Below are positions 25,601 to 36,623 of a stretch of DNA of 64,000 bases, one piece after another (position 1 is the first letter of the stretch; each line of letters starts with the position of its first letter). Made by a program: the position numbers and the translations under genes. Origin of the DNA: Acanthococcus lagerstroemiae (Eukaryota; Arthropoda; Insecta; Hemiptera; Eriococcidae). A model generated the notes under the pieces. It was not told where the DNA came from. It saw nothing but the letters and a program-made list of their open reading frames with translations, and searched no databases. Location of the stretch: positions 62,549,722 to 62,613,721 of the forward strand of contig CM063112.1 of assembly GCA_031841125.1 (NCBI GenBank), written 5' to 3'.

Positions 25601-28600
25601 CCGTGTGCATCGAATTGGTGGACTAATCTGCTCATGATCAATAATATTGTGGACCCTACAAACATGGTTAGTGAAGATAAAATAAGCTAGTATCTTCTGT
25701 CTTTCGAGTGATAAAAGATGAAACTTTAAAGTTCCTTTGAGCGAAACTACTGCGCTGTCTCAAAAGTGACCGAAGTACAAACAACTTTCAGTCAATTTGA
25801 ACTCAGGCCCCTGGACACTACGGGCTCAGCTCGACCTAGCTCAGCTCTGTGCTCGACCCATTTTCTTTTTTTCCTTTTTGGCAGTACACATAAAGCCATT
25901 TGTACAATGCACAGGTATCTATGAACGTAGGTATAAAATTCTTAAATACTAGCCCGACATTCGAGCAACCCTACCTACAGGGTTGTGCAAACTTGACGAA
26001 CCGGCCCGGGCAATTTTGATTAGAGCGGCCCAAGCCTGCGCGCAAAACGGTTCCTTCCTCCCCTCATCAGTATGGATTTTTTTGCTATTATATTCAAATA
26101 TGATATGTTTCATGGAATTTTTCTATTTTTCACACTTTGCAGCATTATCAATCATTTCCTCAAAAATTTAGCATTCAATTTGTATGTTTTGTCTGCTTCT
26201 GGGGAAATCCATCACTAGGGGCGAAAACACACATGCAAAAAAACTAGCTTCGAAATACACCTTTTATAATATTGAAAAACGAACAATTGGAAATAAAAAT
26301 ATGAAACTAAAAAAACTAGTATGACAGACTAGACTGCAAATTCAAAATTTAAAAATTATCGAAATTCGATGGTTATAATAGTCTACATTCATTTTACATT
26401 TTTTGAGTTACCTATGCTACACCAATGCCTTTTTCATGCCTGGGTTAGTATTGGCAACTTCCTCTAATATTTCATTGAATGTTAGATCCTCTAGAAAATC
26501 TTTATTTAAATTCATGATCATCCAAGCATCCAACCTATCCATGGAAAGGCGATTTCTCAGTCGATTTTTTATGTAACCTAAAGAGGAAAAAGTTGTTTCG
26601 CACTTCGCAGCCAACTTGCGTGCATGATAACGTGATCACAAATGATCTGTCTGTCGGCATTTGCCTATCAATCCTGTAGTTTTTCAAACACTTCTTGTTT
26701 GCATGCTAATGTCGCTATAGCACACAGCCTTTCTTGTAACTTGTGGCCGCAACAAGCAGCCTATTTGAATTATTTTTGTCGCGGCCCACCGGGCGATCGC
26801 CCGGTAGCCCGGTGCGTTTGCACAACCCTGCCTACCTAACTGACCGGGGTCGAGTTACGGGCCTGTTTGAAATAAATTCCAAAAGAATTAGTTTCTGGGT
26901 TGATGAAAACTCTCGGTATTCAAGAAGAACATGTGTAATTTAGGAGGCAGAATTAAACTTGTTCTTGTTATTATTGCAGTGTATGCAGCACAGTTGGTAC
27001 ATTGCGGTGGATTATCACCTATCAGTAGTCAGCAGTCTACTCGTATTCATTTGCAGTAAAAATAAAAAAGTTGGTATTTTTTTAATGATTGTGTCATCCG
27101 TAGGCTCAGACATTGTTACATTTTTACGAATTTACCGGGACGATATTTATGGAATCACCGTAAATATTATGACGTAAGTTGAATAATAATTAGTTTAATT
27201 TAAGAAAGATATTGTCGGTAGCTTTTTTTAAATCTTCTGTGTCCGAAAACTAGTTTTTGGGCAAAGCAAAAACCGGTTTCTTGGTTTGTGCCAAGGAAAA
27301 TGGTTTTTGTTAAGCATTTTCAGGCCACGGTTCACTGGTAACATTAGCTTATATTATTTTCAGTGTGAAAACTAATTCCCGATCCCCCCTCCGTATTTAT
27401 TATCATTTTCAATCGCGAAATCCAGTTTTCCGTTTTCTTGTCTTGATATAAATGTGTAACAAGATTTCCAAGTCTATGATTTTCTATAAAAAATATTGAG
27501 TCATTCTGGCCGTTTCCAAAATTTTCCCAATGTCTGCACAATATCTCCTAAGAAATGAGCTAATTAAAAATTCGGAGAGTCAAAATGCGAATCCTCATAA
27601 TGTCGATATTTTCCCCCGTATATTGAACATACCAATCAAGAATTTCCTATTCTCATTTAAAAAAAAAAAAAAAAAATCTGATAAGAATCCTTAATTTTCA
27701 AGAAATATGAATTTTCACAAAGTATTCCTAAATTCTAAAAATAAAAAACCCAGCGGGATGCAGCCCTGAGTGGGAATGCATGCTTTTTTTTAAACTTGTA
27801 TGTACATCTTTTCTTTTTTGTTACACTTAGGAAGGAGGTTTTTTGCAGATCTGTGAACACCGAGTAGATAAAAATACATCCGGTTAACTGTGCTATGACT
27901 GTTGCAAAATCTGTGTTACTGTTACTGTGCAATTCATTATTAAATAACGGTTAAACGTCGGTATACATATAACGGCTTAGAATCGTTAAACAATGGTTAA
28001 TAACAGTTAAATAATAGTCACTAACCAGTGTAAAACAAAACTAGTGACGTCAAAAATGTATTTTATGCAAAAATGGCACGTTGGAGTTTTTATAAATGGA
28101 TTACTCATGGTGTCATAATAAGTAGGTGAAAGGGTACGAACTGGGACCCCGCTTTTGTTTTTGGCCTTTAGCGCAACCTATCACTCTTAAGTTATAACAT
28201 TTTTATATGGATTGCTGGAGAAAAGGGTCCTACATGTCACTTGGGCATTGAAATAGTCGTGAGTTGAAGTTATTGGGTCAAAAAATCGATTTTTCAAAAA
28301 AAGTCAAATTCGACCATCGAAGATGTTGTGTTCGAAATTTGGACCCCCCCCCCCGCCTCATATAAATTCGAAAAACCAGCTAATTTACACAAAGAATGTT
28401 ATTACGAGTTACAAGGAAGATACTACTCTAGGATTATTGTACAGCTTTCTTGATTCCGATTTTTTTTTTACTTATATACGTACTTCCATTATGGCTCTCG
28501 GATCATTATCATCATTTTTCCAGGCTTTTTGTTTCACCGTCGACTTTTCTCAAACTGCCCAACTTTTATTCGGGGCATGTCTAAATTACAAATACCTTAA

Positions 28601-31600
28601 TATATAATTGATGATAACCAAAATTATAATCGACTTACATGGGCGTCGCTGGGAGGGGGGGTAGACAGGTAATACTTACTCCCCCCCCAAAAAAATATAT
28701 ATAAAATAAAAATAAAAATTCAAAGGCCAATAATTATAGTTATACTTGTAGTTATAAAAAATTTGTAAACGAATTAGTGCCATGTGATACCGCACTCAGT
28801 AGTACCGTACCACACACTTGCATAACTCCCAATGCACATACACGGGGTATCTAACACAATCGAAATTTGAAAATGAATAACCTTCCCCCCCCCCCCATTT
28901 GCTATGAATGCGCTAAAATAATAAACTACAGTTGAATATACTTCTGTGTCTATAATAGTACGTTTTCACGGGGGAAGAAAACTAATTTTATTTTATAAGG
29001 TAGATGAGCCCAATAAGGCCCGCATCTCCAGTATAAGGCTCAATGTACCGATATTGACTGCTATGCCTTAGACTGCATTGAAACGTACAGCAAAGTTATT
29101 CCTTCATGATATGGCAACACTGTCCAATTGTTTTTATCAAGATATTAGTCTACCCTGGTACGAGATATGCCGGTTGATGATTTTCCAATAACATAAAAAG
29201 TGCTCCGATATGTTTTTTTGTGTAACTTGGAGGATTTACGAGTATTATGTTGGTCAAATGGAATTCATCTAGAAAGCAAACATTGGATAGTTGTTGTAGT
29301 GGTAGTTGGTTAACGATCGACGCCAACAAAGTGAAATTGAAATTTGAGCAGTTTGAAACCGAGGTATGCGATACTTCCGCGAAAAATAGTGTTATGGAAC
29401 CTTTTTTTTTTTTTAATTAAATTAAATTTTTTTTTTCAAATTTTTTTTCATTTTTTACGTTCTTTAGAACTTTTAATAAAAATACCCCTTTTTCAAAACT
29501 AGCGCACTAAAGAAGGCTGGGCCTATAACTCCCCCCCCCCTACATTAATGTGTTTATCCCATCCACCCTCAGCCATTGGTTGTGAGACACAATGTTATCA
29601 GAGGGGTGGACTTCTACACAGCTAGCCACCAAGAGCGTGGTATTTAATTTTTAAATATATGTTTTGTTTTGTTTTTGGTTTTTTTTGTTTTTTTTTGTGT
29701 TTTTTTTGTTTTGTTTTTTCACCTTCTATGTATATTTAAATCAGTTACACTGTTGTGATTGAAATTTCTTTTCAAAATAGTCTACTGTGTCTCAGTAGCT
29801 GCTTCTTCCGCTTCGTGCCACATTGCTCCGCAGTCACGAGTAGCCCTGCGCTTAGCCTTGACAGTCCACGCGCAGTCGACATCGCAAACGCCCATGTCGA
29901 GTCTAGACGCCTTCGTCACAGAGTTTCATCAGTAGCTTAAGCGCAGCGTCAGACCTGCTAGTAAAGTCAATGACTCCCTTCGTACTTACTGTGGGAAGTA
30001 GTTTTTTCGTCAATAAGGCCCAACCTGGTAAGATCAATTGATTATAATTCCAGTTATAACTTACTCATAAATTTCCACTTGAACCACCTTAACTTCTTAT
30101 TTACCGAATTTCGGGTCTGGTTTATTAGGTATTAGGTTGGGTCTTGTTAGGTTATAGGCCCAGCCGGCCTTATCAAGTTTTTAGAAAGCGGTATTTTTAT
30201 TAGAAGATCTGAGGAACGTGAAACAGTATAGAAAAATTTCAAGCTAGCCAATTTTTAAATATTTCAGTCGACGGCTATAAGACAAAAAAGGAAAAACATG
30301 AAATCACTTTTGTGAAAGTCTGAAGAGCCAAGACCTTAAATTATGGCATTATTAAGCTCACGTACCTTAATACGCGCATGGTGATCACGTCTCACATGAC
30401 TCACATGAGCATGTCATACATGCGAAGACTCTTGTGAGTTGATATTTCGATTTATCGGCATTATCAGGACTGCAATATTTATACACAAAAAATAGCGAAA
30501 TATGCGCATATTTTATGCACTAAATTCAGTCTAAATAATATGCTGAAAATATGCGCCAAAATTGTAGAATGTGCATAAACATGCAAATACAATATGGGTG
30601 TATAATTTCAAAGGAAAAATTAAGTTGGATACACTGAGACAATTTTTATCATAATGATCCAGCAAAGTATCTCCTTAAGAGTCCAATCTTCTTTTAATAG
30701 GAGATGCACCCAAGAGATAATGCACACATTCGTAATTTCTTAATGATTGATGAATATGATGCGGGCAAGAGAAAAATAATCTCACGTGCAAAAGAACATA
30801 TTTTTCTAAAAACTTTTCTACTGATTCACTAACCATTAAGTCCGCTCAATTTTTTTTTTAGTCAGACCTCATTTTCAAAACTAAGAAAATAACTTTCTTT
30901 GGCGGAGGGGGGGGGTTGAAAAATAAGCAGAATTGGTGCAAAATATATATGCGAAACATGCAGGATGAAGTGCTGCTCATTTGACCTAGAATACTGTGAT
31001 TCGTGGAGATCTTTTGAAACTTGTACCTATACGCCATAGATTAAAATATGCATTCGCATAAAAATTGCAGCCCTGGTCATTATAATAGAATTTCCCTATT
31101 CTAAATTCTTTGTTTCCTCTTTCAAGGTATAATTTGCTGATTCTTAAGTTTTTAAATGATCATGACGGAAAATAAATGACTTAAGGCTGTTAGACACTTT
31201 GATACAACACACTAGACCCCTCCGCCAAAAAATCCAACGCCTATGAATGTAGGTCAACACTACGAAAAAATTACCCCCCAAAATTTTCCAGCGACGCCTC
31301 TGTCGACTTGTATCAGGAGGGTCCAAATTACTTGCACATTACAGTTTCACTCACATTCGGCAGGTTGATGAATGCATTCGACGAACATCGTTGACAAATT
31401 GAAATTTGATGAAACTCACCTGCGGAATCTGGAGAGGAGATCTCTCTACCTTCTCGTTTGTCCACAAATTGAGCGTAGAACGTTCGTGATCAAAATAATT
31501 CAGTTCTCACCGATCTCATTACATCATAAAACTTTGAGCGAACGCAAAAAAAACAATGAACCTGATGTACTTTTGGTTATCCCACATTTTTAACGTCACC

Positions 31601-33838
31601 AATTTATTGTATCCATGTGTAGACAGAGTTCAGCAAAACAGTTTCCACTTATTTCCGCGAGAATGCGCTCATTCACACAGGCCACGTACTATCGGGGGTC
31701 CAAATTAAATGTAGGGTCCAAATTTGTACCCCTTCCTCTATAGTTAGGGGATCGTTAATTATTTTCAAATTCTCTCTTCTAATTAGTTTTTTTTTTCTTG
31801 TAGGCTGAAGCCAAATAATCCAATTTTTGCGCACCATGATAAGATTTATAGAATGACGTATTTCCGAAGTAGTCCATATTTCCTTGGATTTGCTACCGCT
31901 TTGGTGACAAATGCGCTGAGAGAGAAAGGATATACATTCTCCCCGGTAATGGCAATACACGTATACGTTTGTCCGTAGTTCGGATTGATAATGATAGATG
32001 TTATTGATATTTACGCATAGGAAATTACATTCATTTCTTAGAGCATAGATTTATTATGGGATTGAGCGTGTTATTTTCTACACGCAATATCAAGTATCAT
32101 CTGAACAGCTCGAAAATCAGAAAAATCCTGATGTTATAGATACAAAAAGCATTCTTACTTATACCTTCATTTGTAATCGGATTCGGAGCTCAGTGGTATG
32201 CATTTGTATTTTACAAGATCGACAGACCCTATGACGCAATGGAGAATGCGGTTTATGGGGTTCTTCATCGAATATTAGTCGTACTACCGTTGGCTTTTCT
32301 TATTTGTATTTCTTTAGTTTCTGGGTTAGGTAAGTTTTGTTGAATCATTCATACAAGAAAATAGTTTACAAATAATTTATATCTACTGAATTATCGATGG
32401 ATTGTTCTGGAAGATTGGTACTGTACTGTGTATGTCGTGTGTCGTTTACTCAACTCTGTGAGGCACGTGGCCACTAACAGTTCACGTGCACGTACGTCGT
32501 TGGCATAAGGAAGAAAATAGGCAAACCGTGAGCAGAAAAATGAAATTACTTCAACCAATGCGCTGTAAAAACTATGTGACTGAAGAGTCCCGATCACTAC
32601 ACTCTGACATCGGGTAAAAAAAAAAAAAAACTGAAAAGGAAGAAAGTATGCACTGATGTAACTCAGCTAATAAGGGGTTAGGGTTACCAGTTGCGTCTTC
32701 CCTTAAAAAAAAAGTTCTGTAATCAGAACATCTGTAATAGTATACCACTAGTATTTTATCAGATGAATGCAGTCTTTCGAGCTACAGAGTCACTTAATTT
32801 TTAATTTTTCAGGAGTCCCAACAAAATTGGTTGGATTTAAACTTTACATACCTCTTGGACGATTGGTATATTGTATGTACCTTGTAAGTTATATACTTCA
32901 AGATTATCACGTTTACTCTTCTAAGAAGCCCCTCACTGGGATGAGCAGGACTGAATTGGTAATTATATATTAACTAGATATTTATAATATAACTCACATT
33001 AAATAGTCCTTTATTTGGGTCATGTGATTCATAAAAAGTAGTTCTGAACAATTACTGGAATGAAACTTTATTTTCAGAAAACATGCAGGTATGAACTTGA
33101 ATGAACTAGACATTCTAATTTAATATAGACCGCGCTTATTGATAAGAAGTGTAAGAATAAATACCTATAGGACTGATTTACGTGAAACCACCAGGGTAGA
33201 AAGATCTCAGTCTTGGGGGAGAAGGGTTAGTGGTCGCTACATCACATACCCCGTCATCTTATTGTTGTAATTATTGCGATTCTGAAATGCTCTTTTTGAT
33301 AACGTGGGGGTTTATTTGTATAGTAGAGAGGGTGAAACTATTTGCAGGTGAGCCATAATGAAAATAAAATGATGAATATATTTGCTTTTGCTTCCTATTA
33401 TAGTATTGGATCATAGGAACCGACATCCTGTATTCGATAATACTAGCATTTTTCTTGTTCTTGATCGCGGAGGGACCAGCCAGTGGTATTTTGACCTTGT
33501 TACATCAGAATTTTATCAGCAAGTGCGTAAATAAATCAGATAATCCGTATAAAGTTTGAATAGTTAAATAGAATATGTGACTACATTGACAAGATGCGTA
33601 GAATATTACGCTTTCAGCTATATATGATATCACTCGATTCAAGTCGACCAAGATAATTCCTGTGGTTATCTACATATTCATATTGACTTATCTAAGAAAC
33701 AATTATTCCGTAACTTACAGAATAAGTGTGATGTATACCCCTTTGTTAATTGCATAATTTATTTGAATTTGCAGGAAGATAAAACCGACGCGAAAAATGG
33801 ACCCTGCATGTGTCACAAAAAGTATATCAATCGATTAA
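22651..33838 (+). CDS. Gene B: NRF-6-type membrane acyltransferase, 805 aa, 13 exons
   Basis: Exons: 22651-23137, 23526-23764, 23895-24109, 24237-24328, 24511-24713, 24830-24984, 25495-25666, 26980-27173, 31804-31945, 32140-32329, 32813-32958, 33404-33522, 33775-33838. The joined frame is open for 806 codons with the same intron phases as genes A and C. The start gives a signal peptide (MYRKALVFSVFASALWASLWA). A sequon-rich stretch runs to about residue 120, followed by the NRF domain from about 120 to 313 (CKRDYETY, RMMESSEWPEVG, ECL, GKYC, WAVCIPASC). The acyltransferase-3 domain starts near 350 with AGH (about His394), INGFFMISGFLSAY, RLVPAYG, YLGDGPLW, SNWWTNLL and HSWYIAVD. The final exon gives a short Lys-rich cytosolic tail. 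Intron 8 is 4.6 kb because of inserted mobile DNA. It is probably a multi-pass membrane enzyme with an extracellular NRF domain; the substrate is unknown. Confidence 0.9.
25135..25300. mobile_element. Small MITE, family 1 copy b (inverted)
   Basis: A 166-bp relative of the element at 14023-14170, in the opposite orientation. The shared interior includes the AATTT(T/C)CAGCAT and CCCCATGA(A/G)CCC blocks and the TATTTGCGCTTAT end. The flanking octamers are ATGCACTT (25127-25134) and ATGTACTT (25301-25308), a 7-of-8 match expected for a hAT-type insertion. It lies in intron 6 of gene B. Confidence 0.65.
25978..26829 (-). mobile_element. hAT element with exact ends, gene B intron 7
   Basis: An 852-bp element. 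The 15-bp terminal inverted repeats are perfect (CAGGGTTGTGCAAAC and its complement at 26815-26829). The target-site duplication CCTACCTA is exact (25970-25977 and 26830-26837). Minus-strand 26614-26417 encodes a fragment of the hAT C-terminal dimerisation region (AAKCETTFSSLGYIKNRLRN, then LDAWMIMNLN). The rest of the transposase is gone, so the copy is an internally deleted, non-autonomous derivative. Confidence 0.88.
27270..27790. repeat. Dispersed repeat R1, copy 1 (gene B intron 8)
   Basis: A block marked by AAGGAAAATGGTTTTTGTTA, a CATTTTCAATCG(C/A)GAAATCCAG segment, CTTGATATAAATGTGT, TCATTCTGGC and a terminal GAGTGGG. It recurs in the same order at about 55370-55810 and 57635-58080. It is either an old transposon or duplicated intron sequence; at 55 kb it is attached to an exon-8 relic, which favours duplication for that copy. 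Confidence 0.6.
28638..31302. mobile_element. Probable hAT-type element, 2.7 kb, gene B intron 8
   Basis: The ends CATGGGCGTCGCTGG (28638) and the complement of CCAGCGACGCCTCTG (ending 31302) form a 15-bp inverted repeat with two mismatches near the tip. The flanking octamers are TCGACTTA (28630-28637) and TCGACTTG (31303-31310), a 7-of-8 match. The interior holds many homopolymer tracts, a repeated AATAAGGCCC motif (about 29010, 30012) and no recognisable transposase. It may contain nested insertions. The boundaries rest on the inverted repeat and duplication alone. Confidence 0.5.
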
Positions 33839-33976
33839 TCATTTTAGGTGTATGACACATGACTCAGCAATCAGCAAGATGTTAATTATCGTCTGTGAAA
33901 TATTTACCAATTTAAATAATGCGAAGTATTAAACTGACGGACTATCATGAATCTTTCATTTTATCTTTTCTGATGA

Positions 33977-33982
33977 AATAAA
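33977..33982 (+). terminator. Possible polyadenylation signal of gene B
   Basis: AATAAA lies 139 bases after the gene B stop codon. It is the first canonical hexamer downstream and at a plausible 3' UTR distance. Use cannot be shown from sequence. Confidence 0.45.
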
Positions 33983-35634
33983 AAACCAATCTAAAGTATC
34001 TGCAAACTACTGAACAAGTAGAGGTCATGCGATGTACGTAGTACGTATCTTTCTTCAATTATATGGTAAAAAGTAATCTTTCATTATTATAGTCAGTAAG
34101 GGATATAAAAATATGTAACATAATTAATTATTCGTTACGCCCACATCTACCATTTTCACCTCAATGAGAGATCGAGTAACCAATACAAGTGAGGAAAATA
34201 AAAGTTGAGATGCCAGTCATTGTATTCGAAAATAGGTGCGCACATCGTGATGCCTCGATGTAATTTCAAAAATAGGTGAATGAAAGGCTGTTCCGAATCC
34301 AACTCGCTGAAATTGAGTACCTCCTGTTGAACAGTGACATTCAGAGTACGTGTATTCTAACTAGAGAAAATTTACCGTGAGATTAAGGAGAGGAGGCTTC
34401 TCTATGAAGAGAATTCACTACCTCCTTATGGGCCAGTGAGATGTAAAGCGCGGTATTTGAGACCCATCACTCATGACGACTATCCGAAACAATCGCTATT
34501 AGAATTACTTTTAATGCCCATACTCATCATGCCCTCGGGCTATGATTTAAAATTGTACGAGGCCAGACAGAAAGATGATTCTTCATTCTCACACAAATAA
34601 AACCCGGGGGAAATTAAAACGACTAAAAAATAAATAATTAAAATGAGATCTCTTCCGTACAAATAACTACTGTTGTCCATGTCACGGCGTACACGCCTAT
34701 GAATCTATGGGGGGGGGGTCTTCGGATTCCCTTGCTCACGTTTATTAGCTATTGCACTATGAAACTTATGTTTTAGATAGGTTAAGTTGACTAATGGGAC
34801 TTATGAAGTTATTATTTCTAGTAATAGCATGGAACTTGGAATTGATTAACTTTTCGTTCATTCCCCATAACCTATTTGAAAATTATTTTTCATGTTAACG
34901 TGCGATGAAGACTTGGGATTGACTTTTAGCAAAGTTTATTTTCTCCATATGTTACTGACCAATTTTATAATTCAGTTAGGGTGGAACGACTTTAAACCAC
35001 CGGCACGAACCAATATTGCAATTCCAAAAGTGCGGCCTAGAAAAAACAGTTACACGGTAGACACCCCTACAATTGATAGGGGGTGAAGCCCCCTTCACCG
35101 GCACTGATTGTCTGACCCCGCTGCCGAAGTGTCCTTGGTGAGCGGACCAAAGGAAAGGATAACAGGGATAATACGCTCAAGGATACACAGATTAATAACT
35201 ATCACTGCGACAGGAGTTAGACATCTCAGGATTGGTTCAGAGGACGTCACGAACAGTCATTAAATTTCTGCTGACGCATTCAAAATGCAAACTGAATAAC
35301 GGAAGCAGGCTCCAGTGAGCCCCGAACCACAACTCTGGATGAAAAATCAGGCAAAATTAATTGCATTTAGATAAACCCTTCAGAAATTACACGATCGAAA
35401 ATAGGAAAATCGAAAATATGGAAACACGATGATGATTTGAATTATATAAAGTGAAGTGAGGGAATATTTCTAATTCTCCTCCCCTTTTAGATCGTATGGG
35501 AGGCATCGTCACGGAAAACGTGATATCCTAAAGCGATCATTCCGAGGAGCTCAGAAACTCTAGTGCTCAAATCCGAGATTAGTGAAACTCAAATTTTGAA
35601 ATTGAATTTTTCCTTGGAAGAAGGGGACTCCCAC

Positions 35635-36190
35635 TCAAGAGTATGGATCTACTTGCTGGCGTACTCGTCAATGCATTTTTCCTGATTAGTGGTTTCCTAG
35701 CTGCTTATTTTGGTATACCAACAACTAGGGAAACTGGTCCTTTTCATGTATTACTTTCAATTGTTTTTCGATGGTTAAGGTAATTTTCAATTTATTAGTC
35801 TAAGATTGCATCTTCGTTGCCATACAGAAGCAGAGACAGAATAATATTTCTGGGGAAGGAAGCCTGAAGCTTCAATAATGTTTACTTGGAAGCATTGGGG
35901 AGGATTTAGGTCCCAAAAGACTCTTAAACTCCGCCTTTGGAGCCTTTTAGCAACGGAATTAACAAGGAGGTAGAATTTTCACCTCTATACTACAAATTAT
36001 TAAGAACTACAATTGGTAATGTTATGGAATCGATGTGCAAGAGTGGGAGCATGAAGATTTACTTGCTAACGAAGCAAAGTTCTGATCTATAGTTTCGTAG
36101 CTTGTCTTAAGTTACCCTAGAGCATCACGTTTGGTTCAGGGAGTAGACTATAAGCAGAGGTGGTCACACAACACATGAAGCGGACATGTT
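35635..36190 (+). pseudogene. Solo relic of NRF-6-like exon 6 and intron 6
   Basis: The segment to 35779 reads as exon 6 of this family: MDLLAGVLVNAFFLISGFLA, then AYFGIPTTRETGPFHVLLS and IVFRWLR, followed by a donor GTAATT. Its 5' edge no longer aligns cleanly to the normal acceptor. The following about 400 bp match intron 6 of gene C (47814-48280), including GAAGATTTAC, AAGCAAAGTTCTGATCTATA and GGTCACACAA. No exons 1-5 or 7-13 accompany it. It is best read as the remnant of a deleted gene copy, abutting the promoter side of gene C. Confidence 0.8.
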
Positions 36191-36360
36191 CATTATTTTA
36201 GCTCAAGCTCATACTTAGTTTTCCTTTCAAAAGTGACAAAAACAATTTAATGTATATCTTTGTCGCAAGGAATATTTTATTCGAACCCGATTCTTAGAAT
36301 TAATGTATAGAAGGCGAGTCTTATTGTCCGACTTTAGGTTATAGGTTTATTTTCCGTACT

Positions 36361-36623
36361 CCAGACTTTTAAATTTCACTTCCATATAGATTTCAGTTAA
36401 CATGATTTGTGAATTTGAAGAGAATATTGGTGGTAAGTAAGGCATTAGTTCTACGGAAGTATATGTTTTCTCAAACCTTGATTTTCTAATGGCTAGGTAC
36501 ACCTATTTCAATTTATCGGAATTTACCGGTTGAATAGGACTGATTGTCTGTGTGTACTATGGCATATGTATAATATGTTGTATGTGTACTTATGAGTACG
36601 TGTCTACAGACAATTGAAGCAGT
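36361..36623 (+). promoter_or_regulatory. Conserved 5' flank / putative promoter of gene C
   Basis: This stretch aligns with the sequences before genes D (about 59290-59530) and E (about 61960-62202). Shared blocks include AA(A/T)TTTCAC(T/C)TCC, ATTTCAGT(T/G)AACATGATTT, GGTTGAATAGGA and the leader GTGTCTACA(G/A)ACAATTGAA immediately before the ATG. Conservation alongside diverged neighbouring sequence suggests promoter and 5' UTR function, though recent common ancestry also explains part of it. Confidence 0.45.

Larger units (their letters stand above)
33839..36623. other. Intergenic region between genes B and C
   Basis: The first part holds the gene B 3' flank and about 1.6 kb of unassigned sequence. 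From about 35635 it carries a relic exon 6 plus intron 6 of a lost paralogue, ending near 36190. This is followed by a 5' flank (about 36200-36623) that is conserved upstream of genes C, D and E. Confidence 0.6.
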
